The notes: generated by a model not told the origin, from the sequence alone. Shown: positions 18,535 to 28,416, counted from the stretch's first letter. The stretch: DNA of 64,000 nucleotides from Verrucomicrobiaceae bacterium (GCA_016713035.1 JADJPW010000011.1:1-64000), one strand, 5' to 3'. Translations and numbers: made by a program.

Positions 18535-20000
18535 CGCAGCAAATACAAAAAGAGGACAGAGGCCAGAACGGCGCAGATGCCGGCAGGTGCATACGTGCAC
18601 TCCGTCACCTGCCCTGGCTGCTCGTGCTGCCTGCCTGCGGGCTTATGGCTCCGCTGGGCTCGAAGCGGCTCTCTGCGGACATCGCGGCGATCCAGGGCAC
18701 TGCACCCGACCGCTGGGTGGCGCTGCCGCAGATGCCGAGATCAGCCTCCACGGGCTGGATCAGCGACTTTGGCAGTGCAAAGCTCGAATCCCTCGTCCAC
18801 CGGGCCATCGCCGCGAATCCCGATTTGCTGGCGGCAGAGGCACGCGTGCGCCAGGCCCGTGCGCTGGTGATCCAGGACGGGGCATCGTTGCTCCCACAAG
18901 TCGGAGCCACGAGCTCTAGCAGCCGCACGCAGTCACCGAGTGACCAGCGCTTTGCGGGCGTGAATCAGATCGCCAATCGCTTCAACTGGACGGTCAATGT
19001 GGCCTGGGAGCTCGATTTTTGGGGCATGGTGGCCGATCAGCGTCGTGGAGCGGTATCGCGGCTCCAGGCCAGTGAGGAGACATGGCATGCTGCACGGCTC
19101 TCCCTGGCCGCTCAGACCGTGCAGGCGGCCGTAGCCCTGGCGGAGGCGGATCAACTGCGTTCCTTAGCGCAGCAAAATGTAGCCGCACGCCGCACCGAGC
19201 TAGGCATCCTGGAAAAGCAGCTCGAGCGCGGACTCGATCCAGAGCGTGCCGCGCTGGATGTGAGCCTCGCACGGGCTGATCTGTCCCGCACAGAGGCCAC
19301 GCAGCTCCAGCGCAGCCAAGCAGCCGATGCTGCACGGCGTGTGCTGGAGACACTGATGGGCGGATACCCCGCTGGACTGGAAAAAGGACTCGGCGCACTG
19401 CCCGCGCTGCGTGGAGCACCGCCCGTGGGGCTGCCCAGTGAAATGCTCCTGCGCCGCCCCGATCTGCGTGCTGCGGAGAGACGCGTGGCGGCTGCGCTGG
19501 CGGAGGAAAGTGCGGCTAAAAAAGCCCTGCTGCCCAGTTTTCGCATCACGGGTGCCTTTGGCCGGACCTCGCAGCATCTCGATAAGCTGATCCGCCCCGA
19601 GTCTGCGCTCTGGAGCATCGCCACCCAGGCCGCGCAGACGCTCTTCCAGGGTGGCAGGCTCCGCGCAGGCATCACGCTCGAAAAAGCCCGCTACGATGAA
19701 AATCTGCAAACCTACGCCAGCAGTGTGCTCACGGCCTTTCGCGAGGTGGAGACGGCTCTGGTCGCAGATCAGCTCCTCAGCGAGCAGGAGGCCGCACTCG
19801 GGAACGCCGCCACCCAGGCCGAGCAGGCTGAAAAACTAGCTCTCAGCCAATATGAAAAGGGCCTCACGGAGGTCATCACACTGCTGGGAGCACGGCAGCG
19901 TGCCTTTGATGCCAGCAGCGCCCTACTCACCGCCCGCGCCCAGCGCCTGCGGAACCGCGCCGCGCTGCATCTGGCCCTGGGCGGCGATTTTATGAGATAG
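18531..20000 (+). CDS. TolC/NodT-family outer-membrane efflux lipoprotein
   Basis: 489 residues from the ATG at 18531, which overlaps the previous stop codon. A hydrophobic leader ends in a lipobox (LLVLPAC), so the mature N-terminus is probably lipidated. Two OEP repeats follow: KLESLVHRAIAANPDLLAAEARVRQARA in shortened form and a second with LRRPDLRAAERRVAAALAEE. FNWTVNVAWELDFWG and SQYEKGLTEVITLL are typical of NodT-type factors. It forms the trimeric outer-membrane duct of tripartite pumps. No adaptor or RND/ABC pump gene is next to it, so the partner pump must be elsewhere. Confidence 0.9.
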   Translation: MTQQIQKEDRGQNGADAGRCIRALRHLPWLLVLPACGLMAPLGSKRLSADIAAIQGTAPDRWVALPQMPRSASTGWISDFGSAKLESLVHRAIAANPDLLAAEARVRQARALVIQDGASLLPQVGATSSSSRTQSPSDQRFAGVNQIANRFNWTVNVAWELDFWGMVADQRRGAVSRLQASEETWHAARLSLAAQTVQAAVALAEADQLRSLAQQNVAARRTELGILEKQLERGLDPERAALDVSLARADLSRTEATQLQRSQAADAARRVLETLMGGYPAGLEKGLGALPALRGAPPVGLPSEMLLRRPDLRAAERRVAAALAEESAAKKALLPSFRITGAFGRTSQHLDKLIRPESALWSIATQAAQTLFQGGRLRAGITLEKARYDENLQTYASSVLTAFREVETALVADQLLSEQEAALGNAATQAEQAEKLALSQYEKGLTEVITLLGARQRAFDASSALLTARAQRLRNRAALHLALGGDFMR

Positions 20001-20040
20001 TGCTCAAAACACGGATCAGATCATCGTTTGCTGCAGTGCT

Positions 20041-21396
20041 ATGAATTCATCCACTGTTCCTGCTCCTTTTTCTCGTCGTCGTTTCGTCGGTGCGGCTGGC
20101 CTCGTCGCTGGCTCGATGATCACTCGCCCGCTGTTTGGCCAAAATGCCGCCAGCAATAAGCTCAACGTGGCCCTGATCGGCGTGTGGGGCCGTGGATTGG
20201 CACACTACAACTCCATCGCGGAAGAAAATGTGGTCGCTCTGTGTGACATCAATGAAGCACGCTTCCCAGAGGCGCTGAAGCGCTTCCCGAACGCCACCAC
20301 CTACATCGACTGGCGCAAGTGCCTGGATCACAAAGACCTCGACGCCGTCGTCATCTGCACACCAGACCACACGCACGCCTTCATCGCGAACTGGGCCCTG
20401 AAGCGCGATCTGCATGTCTATTGCGAGAAGCCGCTCGCCATCACGGTGAATGAAGCCCGCACCGTGCGTGCGACGTGGGAGTCCAAAAAGGGCAAACTGG
20501 CCACTCAAGTCGGCATGCAGCGTCATGAGCAGCCGAATTTCAACCGCGTGAAGGAACTCATCCGCGATGGGGCCATCGGTGAATTAAAAGCCGCCTACGC
20601 ATGGGGCAACCGACAGATCCCGAAGCCCGGCTACTTCCCAGAAGAGGGCCAGCCGCCCGCAGGATTCCATTACGATCTGTGGCTGGGCCCCTCGCCGTAT
20701 CATCCCTACAATCCGGCTTATTTTTCCGGCGGAGCCGGTGCGAACTGCCTGTCCTGGAACATGTTCTGGGACTTCGGTGCAGGCCAGATCGGCGACATGG
20801 GCAGCCACACCATGGATCTGCTGTGGAATGCCGTGGACGCCACCCTGCCCACCAGCGCGGAGGCGAAAGGTGATGCCTTCAACTCCGATGTGACGCCCGT
20901 GAAATGCGAGTCCCACTTCGAGCACCCGGCCAATGACTGGCGTGGCCCCATCACGGTGAGCTGGTATCAAGGCGGCGCGATGCCTAGCTCGCCGAAGAAG
21001 CACATCGATCTGAGCAAGATCGGCCACGGTGCGATGTTCAAAGGCACGAAGGGCTTCATCATCGCCGACTTTGACTCACGCCTGATCATTCCCTACGGCA
21101 ACGACGCCGACATGAGCTACTACAAGCCCCGCAAAAAAGAAGATCAGTATCCCGATGTGGGCCTGGGCAATTTCCAGAGGCAGTGGTTCGATGCCTGCCG
21201 CGACCCGAGCAAAAAAACCGCCTGCGACTTCGGTTACAGCGCGAATATGATCGAAATGATGCTCCTGGGGCTCGTCGCCTACCGCACAGGCAAAAAGATC
21301 AGCTACGACGGCAAAACTGGCACCAGCCCCGACACGCCAGAGGCCAATGCCTTCATGAAAAAAGAATACCGCGATGGCTGGAACATCGACGGCTGA
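20041..21396 (+). CDS. Gfo/Idh/MocA family oxidoreductase, Tat-exported
   Basis: 451 residues. A twin-arginine leader (SRRRFVGAAGLVAGSMI) precedes a Rossmann domain (LNVALIGVWGRGLAHYNSI). Family motifs: DLDAVVICTPDHTHAFIANWAL, then HVYCEKPLAITVNEAR with the conserved EKP lysine, and GDMGSHTMDLLWNAVDATLP. PVC genomes carry many such Tat-exported, tightly NAD(P)-bound oxidoreductases, thought to oxidise or epimerise sugars. The specific sugar is unknown. A strong hairpin lies just downstream (21409-21456). Confidence 0.9.
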   Translation: MNSSTVPAPFSRRRFVGAAGLVAGSMITRPLFGQNAASNKLNVALIGVWGRGLAHYNSIAEENVVALCDINEARFPEALKRFPNATTYIDWRKCLDHKDLDAVVICTPDHTHAFIANWALKRDLHVYCEKPLAITVNEARTVRATWESKKGKLATQVGMQRHEQPNFNRVKELIRDGAIGELKAAYAWGNRQIPKPGYFPEEGQPPAGFHYDLWLGPSPYHPYNPAYFSGGAGANCLSWNMFWDFGAGQIGDMGSHTMDLLWNAVDATLPTSAEAKGDAFNSDVTPVKCESHFEHPANDWRGPITVSWYQGGAMPSSPKKHIDLSKIGHGAMFKGTKGFIIADFDSRLIIPYGNDADMSYYKPRKKEDQYPDVGLGNFQRQWFDACRDPSKKTACDFGYSANMIEMMLLGLVAYRTGKKISYDGKTGTSPDTPEANAFMKKEYRDGWNIDG

Positions 21397-21408
21397 TGCG
21401 CTGTCCGA

Positions 21409-21456
21409 ATGAATGAGCCTGCCAGGCTGCCGAGACGGCACTTGGCAGGCATTCAT
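21409..21456 (+). terminator. long stem-loop after the oxidoreductase gene
   Basis: Inverted repeat with three stacked arms: atgaatg/cattcat, cctgcca/tggcagg and tgccg/cggca, with an aga loop at 21433-21435. It has no T tract, so it may be a transcript-end stabiliser or attenuator rather than a classical intrinsic terminator. Confidence 0.5.
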
Positions 21457-21563
21457 GCCAACGCTCAGAGAAAGTGTGTCCGTGGTGTTTCTTCTCACGG
21501 ATCGAAATCCTGAATGACGAATGAGTAAACTTTCGGCATAGAGGAGACGTTCGACCTTTCTGA

Positions 21564-23413
21564 ATGAATTTCTCCTTACGCGACCGATGGCATGATGTGG
21601 TGCACACCACACGGCGATTTGTTGCTGCCGCACGAGGAGTGGTGTCGGAGAGTGCTCTGGACCCCTTCCCTCTGCGGCGGTCGTTACTCGGGTATGGCAG
21701 GCGCAGCTTCCTCGCCGATCTACGCGCAGGGATGACGGTGGCGATCATCGACATCCCTCAGGGCATGGCCTATGCCCTGATTGCGGGCTTGCCCCTGTAT
21801 TACGGCATTACTTGCTCTGCGGTGGCGGCGATCGTGGGGCCGCTCTTTGCTAGCTCGCGCCAGACCATCCTGGGGCCGACGAATGCGTCCGCCTTCATGG
21901 TTTTCTCCTACTTCGCGGCATATCCGAACCTCAATCAAATGAGCATGATGCCGCTGTTGGTCTTCATCACAGCCGCGTTGCTGCTGGCCGGCGCAATTTT
22001 GCGTGTAGCGGACCTCACGCAGTACATCAGCCGCACTGTCGTGGTGGCGTATGTCACAGGCGCATCGCTACTCATCACTGCCAATCAGCTCCCGGTGCTG
22101 CTAGGCATCCCCCGTGAGGTGCTCAATGATGGCTTACAGCCTGCCATCACGCTCCCAGGCCATATTTACCGCATCATCAGCCACCTGAGCTCTGTGGAGG
22201 GACTGAGCATCGCTTGCTCAGTCTCTACGCTGCTGGTGTTCCTGACGCTCAAAAAGTGGCAGCCTCGCTGGCCCACCTTTGCGCTGACGCTGATCTCTGT
22301 GTCGTGCGTGTGGTGGATTCTCGATGGCTTTGGCATCCAAGACGGCGACCTTCAAGGACGCTACCTTCACTTGGCGGGAGCTACTACCGGCATTCCCTGA
22401 TTTTGTCTCTGCGGAGGCGCTGGGGGACTCCAGTCGTCTCTTTGGTCTGGCTTTGGCGCTGGCCTTCCTTTCCACCATGGAAATGAGTGTCATGGCACGC
22501 ACACTCGCAAGCCGCGGGGGGCACGGGTGGACCAAAATCAGGATATGCTGAGTCTCGGCGTCGCGAATCTGGCCTGCACGTACCTCAGTGGCATGACGGC
22601 ATCCTGCTCCCTCACGCGATCTGCGTTGAATTACCTGAGTGGTGCACGCACGGGCTTTGCGAGCATGTGGAATGGCTTGTTCTGTCTTGTCGGCGCACTC
22701 ACCCTAGGCTCTGCCGTGGGGCACCTGCCGCGAGCTGTGCTGGCGACTCTGGTGGTGTGTGTGGCACTGTCCCTCTTCAGCCGCAGGCAAATCCGCATCT
22801 GCATGAATGCGACGCGGAGTGACGGGATCGTCTTTTTACTCACACTGGCGGCCACCTGCATGCTGCCGCTGCATGTGGCGATCTTTCTGGGCGTAGCCGT
22901 CTCCGTCGTTCTGTACCTGCGAAAGGCCAGTGTGCCGCAGCTCATCGAGTATGAATTCAATGCGGAGGGGAATCTGGCGGAGGCGCAGCGCGGTGCGCGG
23001 CAGCATGCGGCCATCTCGATCGTGCATGTGGAGGGGGAGCTCTTTTTCGGCGCGGCGGAGATCTTCCGCACCCAGATCCAGCGCTCCTGCGCGGATGGAG
23101 CCTGCGGGTGATCATCCTACGACTGAAAAATGCCCGCCACCTGGATGCCACGAGCGTTTTGGCTCTGGATGAGCTGCTACGCATCCTGCGTGCGGAGGAG
23201 CGGCACCTGATCATCAGCGGAGCGAGCAAGGATGTTTACCGGGTGCTGAAGAACGCAGGGATGGTGGATGTGGTGGGCCGTGATAACATCTTTTTAGCCA
23301 GTCCGACCAATCCGAATCTCTCCACCCGCAATGCACTGAAGCGGGCCCAGCAGATCCTGGGCATCAAGGACGCAGAGGTGCGCATCTATTACGATCCATC
23401 AAAGAAAGCCTGA
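21564..23413 (+). pseudogene. SulP family anion transporter with STAS domain, frame broken in three places
   Basis: Read across frames this is a complete SulP protein of about 615 residues: N-terminal membrane domain (LRAGMTVAIIDIPQGMAYAL, ASSRQTILGPTNASAFMVF), the SulP helices to LTLAATCMLPLHVAIFLGV, and a C-terminal STAS domain (IVHVEGELFFGAAEIF, HLDATSVLALDELLRIL). The family imports sulfate, bicarbonate or other anions. The frame breaks at an extra T near 22398, a short G run at 22516-22521 (six G where seven would restore LASRGGARVDQNQ), and a short C run at 23101-23102 (one more C restores GALRVIILRLKN). All protein motifs are preserved, so these may be sequencing errors. If real, the gene is dead. 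Confidence 0.75.
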
Positions 23414-23418
23414 GCGGC

Positions 23419-24264
23419 CTAGGCTTCGTCCATGAGCTTCACGGCGAGCTTGCGCATGAATTGACGCTCAGAGAAGCGATTCGTGCGGGTGAAGGCCTCA
23501 TCGAGATTCCGCAGCACGCGTAGCAGGATGGCTCCGACGCTGGCATGCTCACGCACGAGATCCTCCATCGCAGGATTAGCCGTGGGATGATGCCGGGCGA
23601 CATCCTCTGCATGCATGAATTTGCCACGGTTGAAACAATCCACGAGCCAGAAGTCGTCGGAATAGTCCACGCGGGCGAGGAAGTGCCCGGGGAAATTACA
23701 CCCACCGACTTCGATGCCAAAGCGATGCGCCACGAGGCGATAGAGGCAGCACAGGCTTAGCGGATTGCCCAGCCCAGTGTCGATGACCCAGTGCAGATTG
23801 CTGTTTTGTGAGGAGTAGTAGTCCTTGGTGTTGCCACGGAAGCGTGCGATGCCTTTTTCCTGGCCGAAAATCCACACCGCGAGCTCATGGGCATCCATAC
23901 GGCCTTTTTCGTCAAAGGCCTGACGTGCGAGCTCATCGAGCTTTTTGGTGAGATCACCCGTCTGCGTGCGCCAGCCACTGAGGAAGGCGGATATTTGGCT
24001 GAGGCCTTCTTCGAGCTGCGCATTCTCACCTTCCAGCCAGCGCCAGCGCATCCAGATCTCCTCCATCTCACCACGCCGTGAGGGCTCGAGCAGCTCGGCG
24101 ACGATATGCTCCTCCTGGACGGAGAGCGGCTCTTCGAGCTGGTCCAAATAGCGCGGTAGCTCATGGCGCATGCCTGCTAGCTCATGCTGCACAGCTTCGC
24201 GGACGACTTGGGAGTCGTCGTCGAGCAATTTGCGCAGGTGATTGAACTGGAAGACTCCGGGCAT
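23419..24264 (-). CDS. SirB1-family transglutaminase-like protein
   Basis: 281 residues. The N-terminal third is helical and acidic. Residues about 105-215 match the transglutaminase-like SirB1/Tfp core (ARFRGNTKDYYSSQNSNLHWVIDTGLGNPLSLCCLYRLVAHRFGI, given here in parts), with GGCNFPGHFLARV and LVDCFNRGKFM. The family fold is cysteine-protease-like, but SirB1 proteins generally lack a demonstrated catalytic role. There is no signal peptide, so it is cytoplasmic. Function unknown. Confidence 0.75.
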   Translation of the reverse strand: MPGVFQFNHLRKLLDDDSQVVREAVQHELAGMRHELPRYLDQLEEPLSVQEEHIVAELLEPSRRGEMEEIWMRWRWLEGENAQLEEGLSQISAFLSGWRTQTGDLTKKLDELARQAFDEKGRMDAHELAVWIFGQEKGIARFRGNTKDYYSSQNSNLHWVIDTGLGNPLSLCCLYRLVAHRFGIEVGGCNFPGHFLARVDYSDDFWLVDCFNRGKFMHAEDVARHHPTANPAMEDLVREHASVGAILLRVLRNLDEAFTRTNRFSERQFMRKLAVKLMDEA

Positions 24265-24345
24265 GCGTGTTCAGCGGTCGTGCAGTGGGTTTAACATCGT
24301 AGCGATGGCGGTGGCAATCTGGATTTCAAGAATACGCGACTCCGC

Positions 24346-25527
24346 TCACAGACTGATGCGCATGGCTTGTGCAGAGCGCACGGCTTTTGCGCGGGCGGCA
24401 TCCACGCTGCTATCTCGTGCGAGAGTGACGGCCATGCGGCGCTGGCCACTGACGTTCGGCTTACCAAAGAGGCGCACTTGCGTGTCTGGCTCTGCGAGGA
24501 CTTGATCCAGCCCACCGAAGGTCACGCGGGAGGACTCACCCTCCACCAGCACGGCACAGCTAGCACTAGGGCCGTGGAGATGGATGTTCGGCACCGGGAG
24601 GCCCAGGATGGCACGCACATGGAGGGCGAACTCGCTCAAATCCTGCGAAATGAGGGTGACGAGGCCCGTGTCATGCGGCCGTGGTGATACCTCACTGAAA
24701 ATGACCTCGTCACCTTTGACAAAGAGCTCCACGCCAAAGAGACCGCGCCCGCCGAGTGCCGTCGTGATCTTCCCCGCCATGTCCTGCGCGGCGGCGAGTG
24801 CGGCAGCGCTCATCGGATGTGGCTGCCAGGACTCGCGGTAGTCACCTTTGATCTGGATATGGCCCACCGGCGGGCAAAACGAGGTGCCACCGACATGGCG
24901 GACAGTGAGCATGGTGATCTCGTAGTCGAAATCGACAAAACCCTCCACGATGACCTTGCCCTTGCCAGCGCGGCCTCCCTCCTGCGCATATTTCCAAGCG
25001 TGATCGATGTCTGCTGCGCTCCGCACCACGCTCTGGCCTTTGCCACTGCTGCTCATGATCGGCTTCACCACGCAGGGCATGCCGATTTTTTCAATCCCCG
25101 CGCGGAATTCCGCCTCGGTAGCGGCGAAGATGTAGGGCGATGTCTTGAGCCCTAGCTCCTCCGCAGCGAGACGGCGGATGCCTTCGCGATTCATGGTGAG
25201 CTGCGCTGCACGTGCTGTGGGCACCACGCACTGGCCTTCATTCTCCAGTGCCACGAGGGTGTCCGTAGCGATCGCCTCGATCTCAGGCACGATGAAGTCG
25301 GGCTTCTCCACCTGGATGAGTCTGCGCAGCGCTTCTCCATCGAGCATGGAGACGACGTGGTGTCGGTGAGCGACCTGCATGGCCGGCGCATTTTCGTAGC
25401 GATCTACCGCGACGACCTCACAGCCGAGGCGCTGGAGCTCGATGACGACTTCTTTGCCCAGCTCCCCGGAGCCGAGGAGCATGACTTTGGTAGCGGAGGA
25501 GGAGAGTGGGGTGCCGATGGTGGCCAT
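24346..25527 (-). CDS. purT: formate-dependent phosphoribosylglycinamide formyltransferase
   Basis: 393 residues from the ATG at 25527, the usual PurT length. It joins formate and GAR with ATP to give FGAR, the tetrahydrofolate-independent step 3 of purine synthesis, in the cytoplasm. ATP-grasp features: VMLLGSGELGKEVVIELQRLG at the N-terminus, IVPEIEAIATDTL, CVVKPIMSSSGKGQSVV with the ATP-binding lysine, GYVDFDYE-like GFVDFDYEITML, FSEVSPRPHDTGLVTL and RLFGKPNVSGQRRMAV. It is divergent from comF; the two starts are 56 nt apart. Confidence 0.93.
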   Translation of the reverse strand: MATIGTPLSSSATKVMLLGSGELGKEVVIELQRLGCEVVAVDRYENAPAMQVAHRHHVVSMLDGEALRRLIQVEKPDFIVPEIEAIATDTLVALENEGQCVVPTARAAQLTMNREGIRRLAAEELGLKTSPYIFAATEAEFRAGIEKIGMPCVVKPIMSSSGKGQSVVRSAADIDHAWKYAQEGGRAGKGKVIVEGFVDFDYEITMLTVRHVGGTSFCPPVGHIQIKGDYRESWQPHPMSAAALAAAQDMAGKITTALGGRGLFGVELFVKGDEVIFSEVSPRPHDTGLVTLISQDLSEFALHVRAILGLPVPNIHLHGPSASCAVLVEGESSRVTFGGLDQVLAEPDTQVRLFGKPNVSGQRRMAVTLARDSSVDAARAKAVRSAQAMRISL

Positions 25528-25583
25528 ACGGCCAGGATGTAGGCAGAGACTTGGCGTGCGGCAATTCTCAATTACGATCCGGC

Positions 25584-26390
25584 GTGTCTTATCCAGGCCC
25601 CAGGCTGCCCTCCCGGCTGCAAAAACTGCTCCACAGGCCCCTCGCTGCTGTGCGAGACCTCGTGTACCCAAACTCCTGCACCGCCTGCTCCCAACCCATC
25701 CCCGCCCACGAGGAGCTGAGTAGCCTGAAGGCGTGGTTTTGCCCGAAATGCATCCCTCTGCTGCCCTGGGCACAGGCCCCATACTGCCAGCGCTGCGGCG
25801 AGATGTATGATGGAGCGATCCAGCGGGATTTTCAGTGCCAGAACTGTGAGGGGCTGAGCTACCACTTTGATTTTGCCATCTCAGCATGCTCTGCGAGCGA
25901 TCCCGTGCGGGAAATGATCCACCGCTACAAATACGGTGATCAGCTCTACCTGCGCGGAGCGCTCTCGGCCCTGCTGACCCATGCTTTGGAGGAAAAGCGC
26001 CTCTCAGCCCTCGATCTCGGGAGCTGGCTGCTCGTACCTGTTCCACTGCATGCAGCGCGTGAGGCACAGCGCGGCTACAACCAGAGCTGGGAGCTCTGCG
26101 CACGGCTCTCCCAGCGCACGGGCATCCCCGCGCTATCCGTGCTGGAGCGCGTGCGCGAGACGCCCTCTCAGGCACGGCTCACCCGGCACCAGCGATTGGA
26201 AAACCTGCGCGGAGCCTTCCGCATGTGCCCGCAGCGCTTCAGGGCTCCTGCGCCGGATGTGCGCGGCCGCCACATTTTGCTCGTGGATGATGTTTTCACG
26301 ACCGGTGCCACCACCAGCGAGTGCGCTCGTGTTTTGAAGCAGCAAGGCCAGGCCGCTCAGATCATCGTACTCACCGTGGCACGGGGATAA
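25584..26390 (+). CDS. ComF family phosphoribosyltransferase-like protein
   Basis: About 268 residues, taken from a GTG at 25584 so as not to overlap the divergent purT start. The N-terminal part has two zinc-knuckle CxxC pairs (CTACSQPI and CPKC; CQRCGEMY and CQNCEG), then the ComF phosphoribosyltransferase domain with the PRPP loop LLVDDVFTTGATTSECA and the preceding VPVPLHAAREAQRGYNQS. ComF proteins are cytoplasmic and take part in DNA uptake or processing during natural transformation, although many organisms carry one without known competence. No other competence gene is seen here. Confidence 0.85.
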   Translation: MSYPGPRLPSRLQKLLHRPLAAVRDLVYPNSCTACSQPIPAHEELSSLKAWFCPKCIPLLPWAQAPYCQRCGEMYDGAIQRDFQCQNCEGLSYHFDFAISACSASDPVREMIHRYKYGDQLYLRGALSALLTHALEEKRLSALDLGSWLLVPVPLHAAREAQRGYNQSWELCARLSQRTGIPALSVLERVRETPSQARLTRHQRLENLRGAFRMCPQRFRAPAPDVRGRHILLVDDVFTTGATTSECARVLKQQGQAAQIIVLTVARG

Positions 26391-26450
26391 AGCACCCGCA
26401 GCACAGGAAAAGCGGAAAAACACGCCCATTCCCGCGTTCAAGCCATTGCT

Positions 26451-27035
26451 ATGAAATCGACCACACTCATCCTCGCAGCCGTCGCCGCCACGAGCGGCCT
26501 GATCCACGCCCAGGAGGCGAAACCCCATCCAAAACAAGCCTTTGAGCAGCTCATGGAGCGGGCCAAGGACGCCAAGAATGCTGGCCGCACCGACGAAGCC
26601 AGTGAACTCGCCGCCCAGGCCGAAAAACTCCGCCACGAAATGCATGAGCTGCGCATGCAAAAAAAACCCGAGGGCAGCCCCGAGCTCAAAAAAGAGCCAA
26701 AGCACCACAAAGAAGCTCCCCCGGCACATTCAGCCGACAAAGTGCCCATGAAAGGCCCTGAGGCCGAGCGTCTGCACCACATCATGCAGGCCGTCGAGCA
26801 CCTCCATGCCGCCGGACTCAAAGAACCCGCCCACCACATCGCCCAAATGGCGCAAAACATGCGCCGCGAGATGGAGGAGCGCATGAAGCATGAGCACGCC
26901 CAGAAAGCCGCAACCGCAGCCCCAGCGAAGCACCATGTCCCCCAAGCAGAGCTCGAAGAACTGCGCCAGCAGCTCCGCAAAATGCAGGAGCACATCGACC
27001 TCCTCGCGGCCGAGCTCAAAAAGCAGCGCGGCTGA
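26451..27035 (+). CDS. secreted histidine-rich coiled-coil protein
   Basis: 194 residues with a signal peptide (STTLILAAVAATSGLIHA). The mature part is almost entirely charged helix: AFEQLMERAKDAKNAGRTDE, LRHEMHELRMQKK, a middle segment with KHHKEAPPAHS, then HHIMQAVEHLHAAGLKEPAHH and LEELRQQLRKMQEHIDLL. Around 20 histidines suggest metal binding or buffering, but no defined site is visible. Similar small periplasmic helical proteins occur in Verrucomicrobia without known function. Confidence 0.55.
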   Translation: MKSTTLILAAVAATSGLIHAQEAKPHPKQAFEQLMERAKDAKNAGRTDEASELAAQAEKLRHEMHELRMQKKPEGSPELKKEPKHHKEAPPAHSADKVPMKGPEAERLHHIMQAVEHLHAAGLKEPAHHIAQMAQNMRREMEERMKHEHAQKAATAAPAKHHVPQAELEELRQQLRKMQEHIDLLAAELKKQRG

Positions 27036-27173
27036 TTCGTCCGCACTTTATAGCCGTTCGACTGGCTTTAGACCGCCATCGCGGGGCCAGCACCCTGCGC
27101 CGGCCCCTCGGCCCATGCATTCACACTGGCCTTTTGCGCCAGTTCACGCTATATCGCGCACCTCGCTTCCGGC

Positions 27174-28022
27174 ATGCCCGTCCTTTTCCCCCCATCCACT
27201 GCCCGCTTCCTCTGCTGCGCTCTATCCTTTGCGCTCGCAGTCCTCTGCGCCCCCCAACAGGCCTCTGCCCAGGCAGGCACCACCATCCGCCTACGCTTAG
27301 CAGACGGCTTTGACTTCCCTGTCGGCAAGCCCAATGCCGATGGCTACTACAAAGCCCGCGGCTACTGGCCCAATGGCCACCTCGGTGAGGACTGGAATGG
27401 CAACGGCGGCGGCGACTCCGACTCAGGTGACCCCATTTACTCCATCGGGCGTGGCGTCGTCATCTTCTCTCAAAACATCTACAAAGGCTGGGGAAACTGC
27501 ATCCTCGTGCGCCATGTGTTTCGTGAAAAAGACGGCCGCATCGCCATGGTGGACTCACTCTACGCCCACCTGCTCCAGCGCCTCGTCAATCTCCATGACC
27601 TCGTCGAAAAAGGCCAACTCGTAGGCACCATGGGTGGGAACAGCGGCCAATACCCCGTGCATCTCCACCTCGAAGTGCGGCATAACCTCCACGTCGGCAT
27701 GAATCGCATGCAGTTCCCTCGCGATAACAGCGTCTATTACAGCCCCACCGCCTTCATCAATGCCCGCCGCAGCCTCGCTACCGACACACGCCTCTATGAT
27801 GTGCCCGTGAACAACTTCGCCAAATACGGCGGCTCCTCCTACGATGACCGCAGTGACTCCAACTCCGATGTGAAAGTGCCCTCCTTCAGCGGCAAGCCCC
27901 TCACTCCACCCACCGAGGTGCGTAAACCCCAAATGCTCAATCCCGAGGATGACGACTTCTGGTCCCGCCTCCGTGCGAAGATCAAGGGCGGCAAAGTCAC
28001 CCCCGGCGACGAGAAAAAGTAA
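27174..28022 (+). CDS. secreted M23-family peptidase
   Basis: 282 residues. Signal peptide to about residue 33, then a lytic peptidase core: H69 and D73 in NGHLGEDWN form the HxxxD zinc motif and H163/H165 in YPVHLHLEVR form HxH. The family cleaves peptidoglycan cross-links in the envelope. A C-terminal extension of about 85 residues (YGGSSYDDRSDSNSDVKV) is disordered-looking. All four catalytic positions are intact, so it is probably active. The next small gene starts 58 nt downstream on the same strand. Confidence 0.82.
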   Translation: MPVLFPPSTARFLCCALSFALAVLCAPQQASAQAGTTIRLRLADGFDFPVGKPNADGYYKARGYWPNGHLGEDWNGNGGGDSDSGDPIYSIGRGVVIFSQNIYKGWGNCILVRHVFREKDGRIAMVDSLYAHLLQRLVNLHDLVEKGQLVGTMGGNSGQYPVHLHLEVRHNLHVGMNRMQFPRDNSVYYSPTAFINARRSLATDTRLYDVPVNNFAKYGGSSYDDRSDSNSDVKVPSFSGKPLTPPTEVRKPQMLNPEDDDFWSRLRAKIKGGKVTPGDEKK

Positions 28023-28080
28023 GCCCCTCCTTTCCTCTGCCGCGAATCTTTGCGGTGTGACGTTCCGTAATCCCCCAGGC

Positions 28081-28416
28081 ATGAGCAGCAGCGACACCGA
28101 AGAATCCACCCTCCCCGAAGGCTACGATGTCGAGATCGTGCGCGGTGTGTGGGCTCTGGCCCAAGTCGTCGCCGGGAACGACCCCGAAATCTGGCGCAAA
28201 GATGAATTCGGAGCCTGGATACACCGCCAGGAGTACCGGAATCGTCGCAGTGAATTCGGCTGGGAAATCGCCGATTACGGCTACAGCCGCCGCAGCCTCG
28301 GCATCGCCTCCCTGCGCCCGATGCAGTGGCAGAACCACCTCGACTTCATGGTCGCCTCTCGCCACCAAGCCGTCATGACAGCCGACGGCCTGCGCAACAC
28401 CCGCCGCCTGCTCTAG
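28081..28416 (+). CDS. small protein resembling an HNH-like family without its histidine
   Basis: 111 residues from the ATG at 28081. The segment PEIWRKDEFGAWIHRQEYRN, then SEFGWEI and LRPMQWQNH, resembles a family seen from memory in Bacteroidetes and Verrucomicrobia where GWEI is followed by DH and a zinc-finger nuclease core. Here it is followed by ADYGYSR and the HNH metal residues are absent. If the relationship is right, this is a non-catalytic derivative. It may otherwise be an unrelated binding protein. Coding evidence is an intact frame with strong codon bias. Confidence 0.45.
   Translation: MSSSDTEESTLPEGYDVEIVRGVWALAQVVAGNDPEIWRKDEFGAWIHRQEYRNRRSEFGWEIADYGYSRRSLGIASLRPMQWQNHLDFMVASRHQAVMTADGLRNTRRLL

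Noticed and set aside
24346..26175. Extended upstream start for purT (609 codons)
   Set aside because: The extra N-terminus is Arg/Ala/Gly-rich and lies antisense to comF; the known PurT N-terminus begins at 25527.
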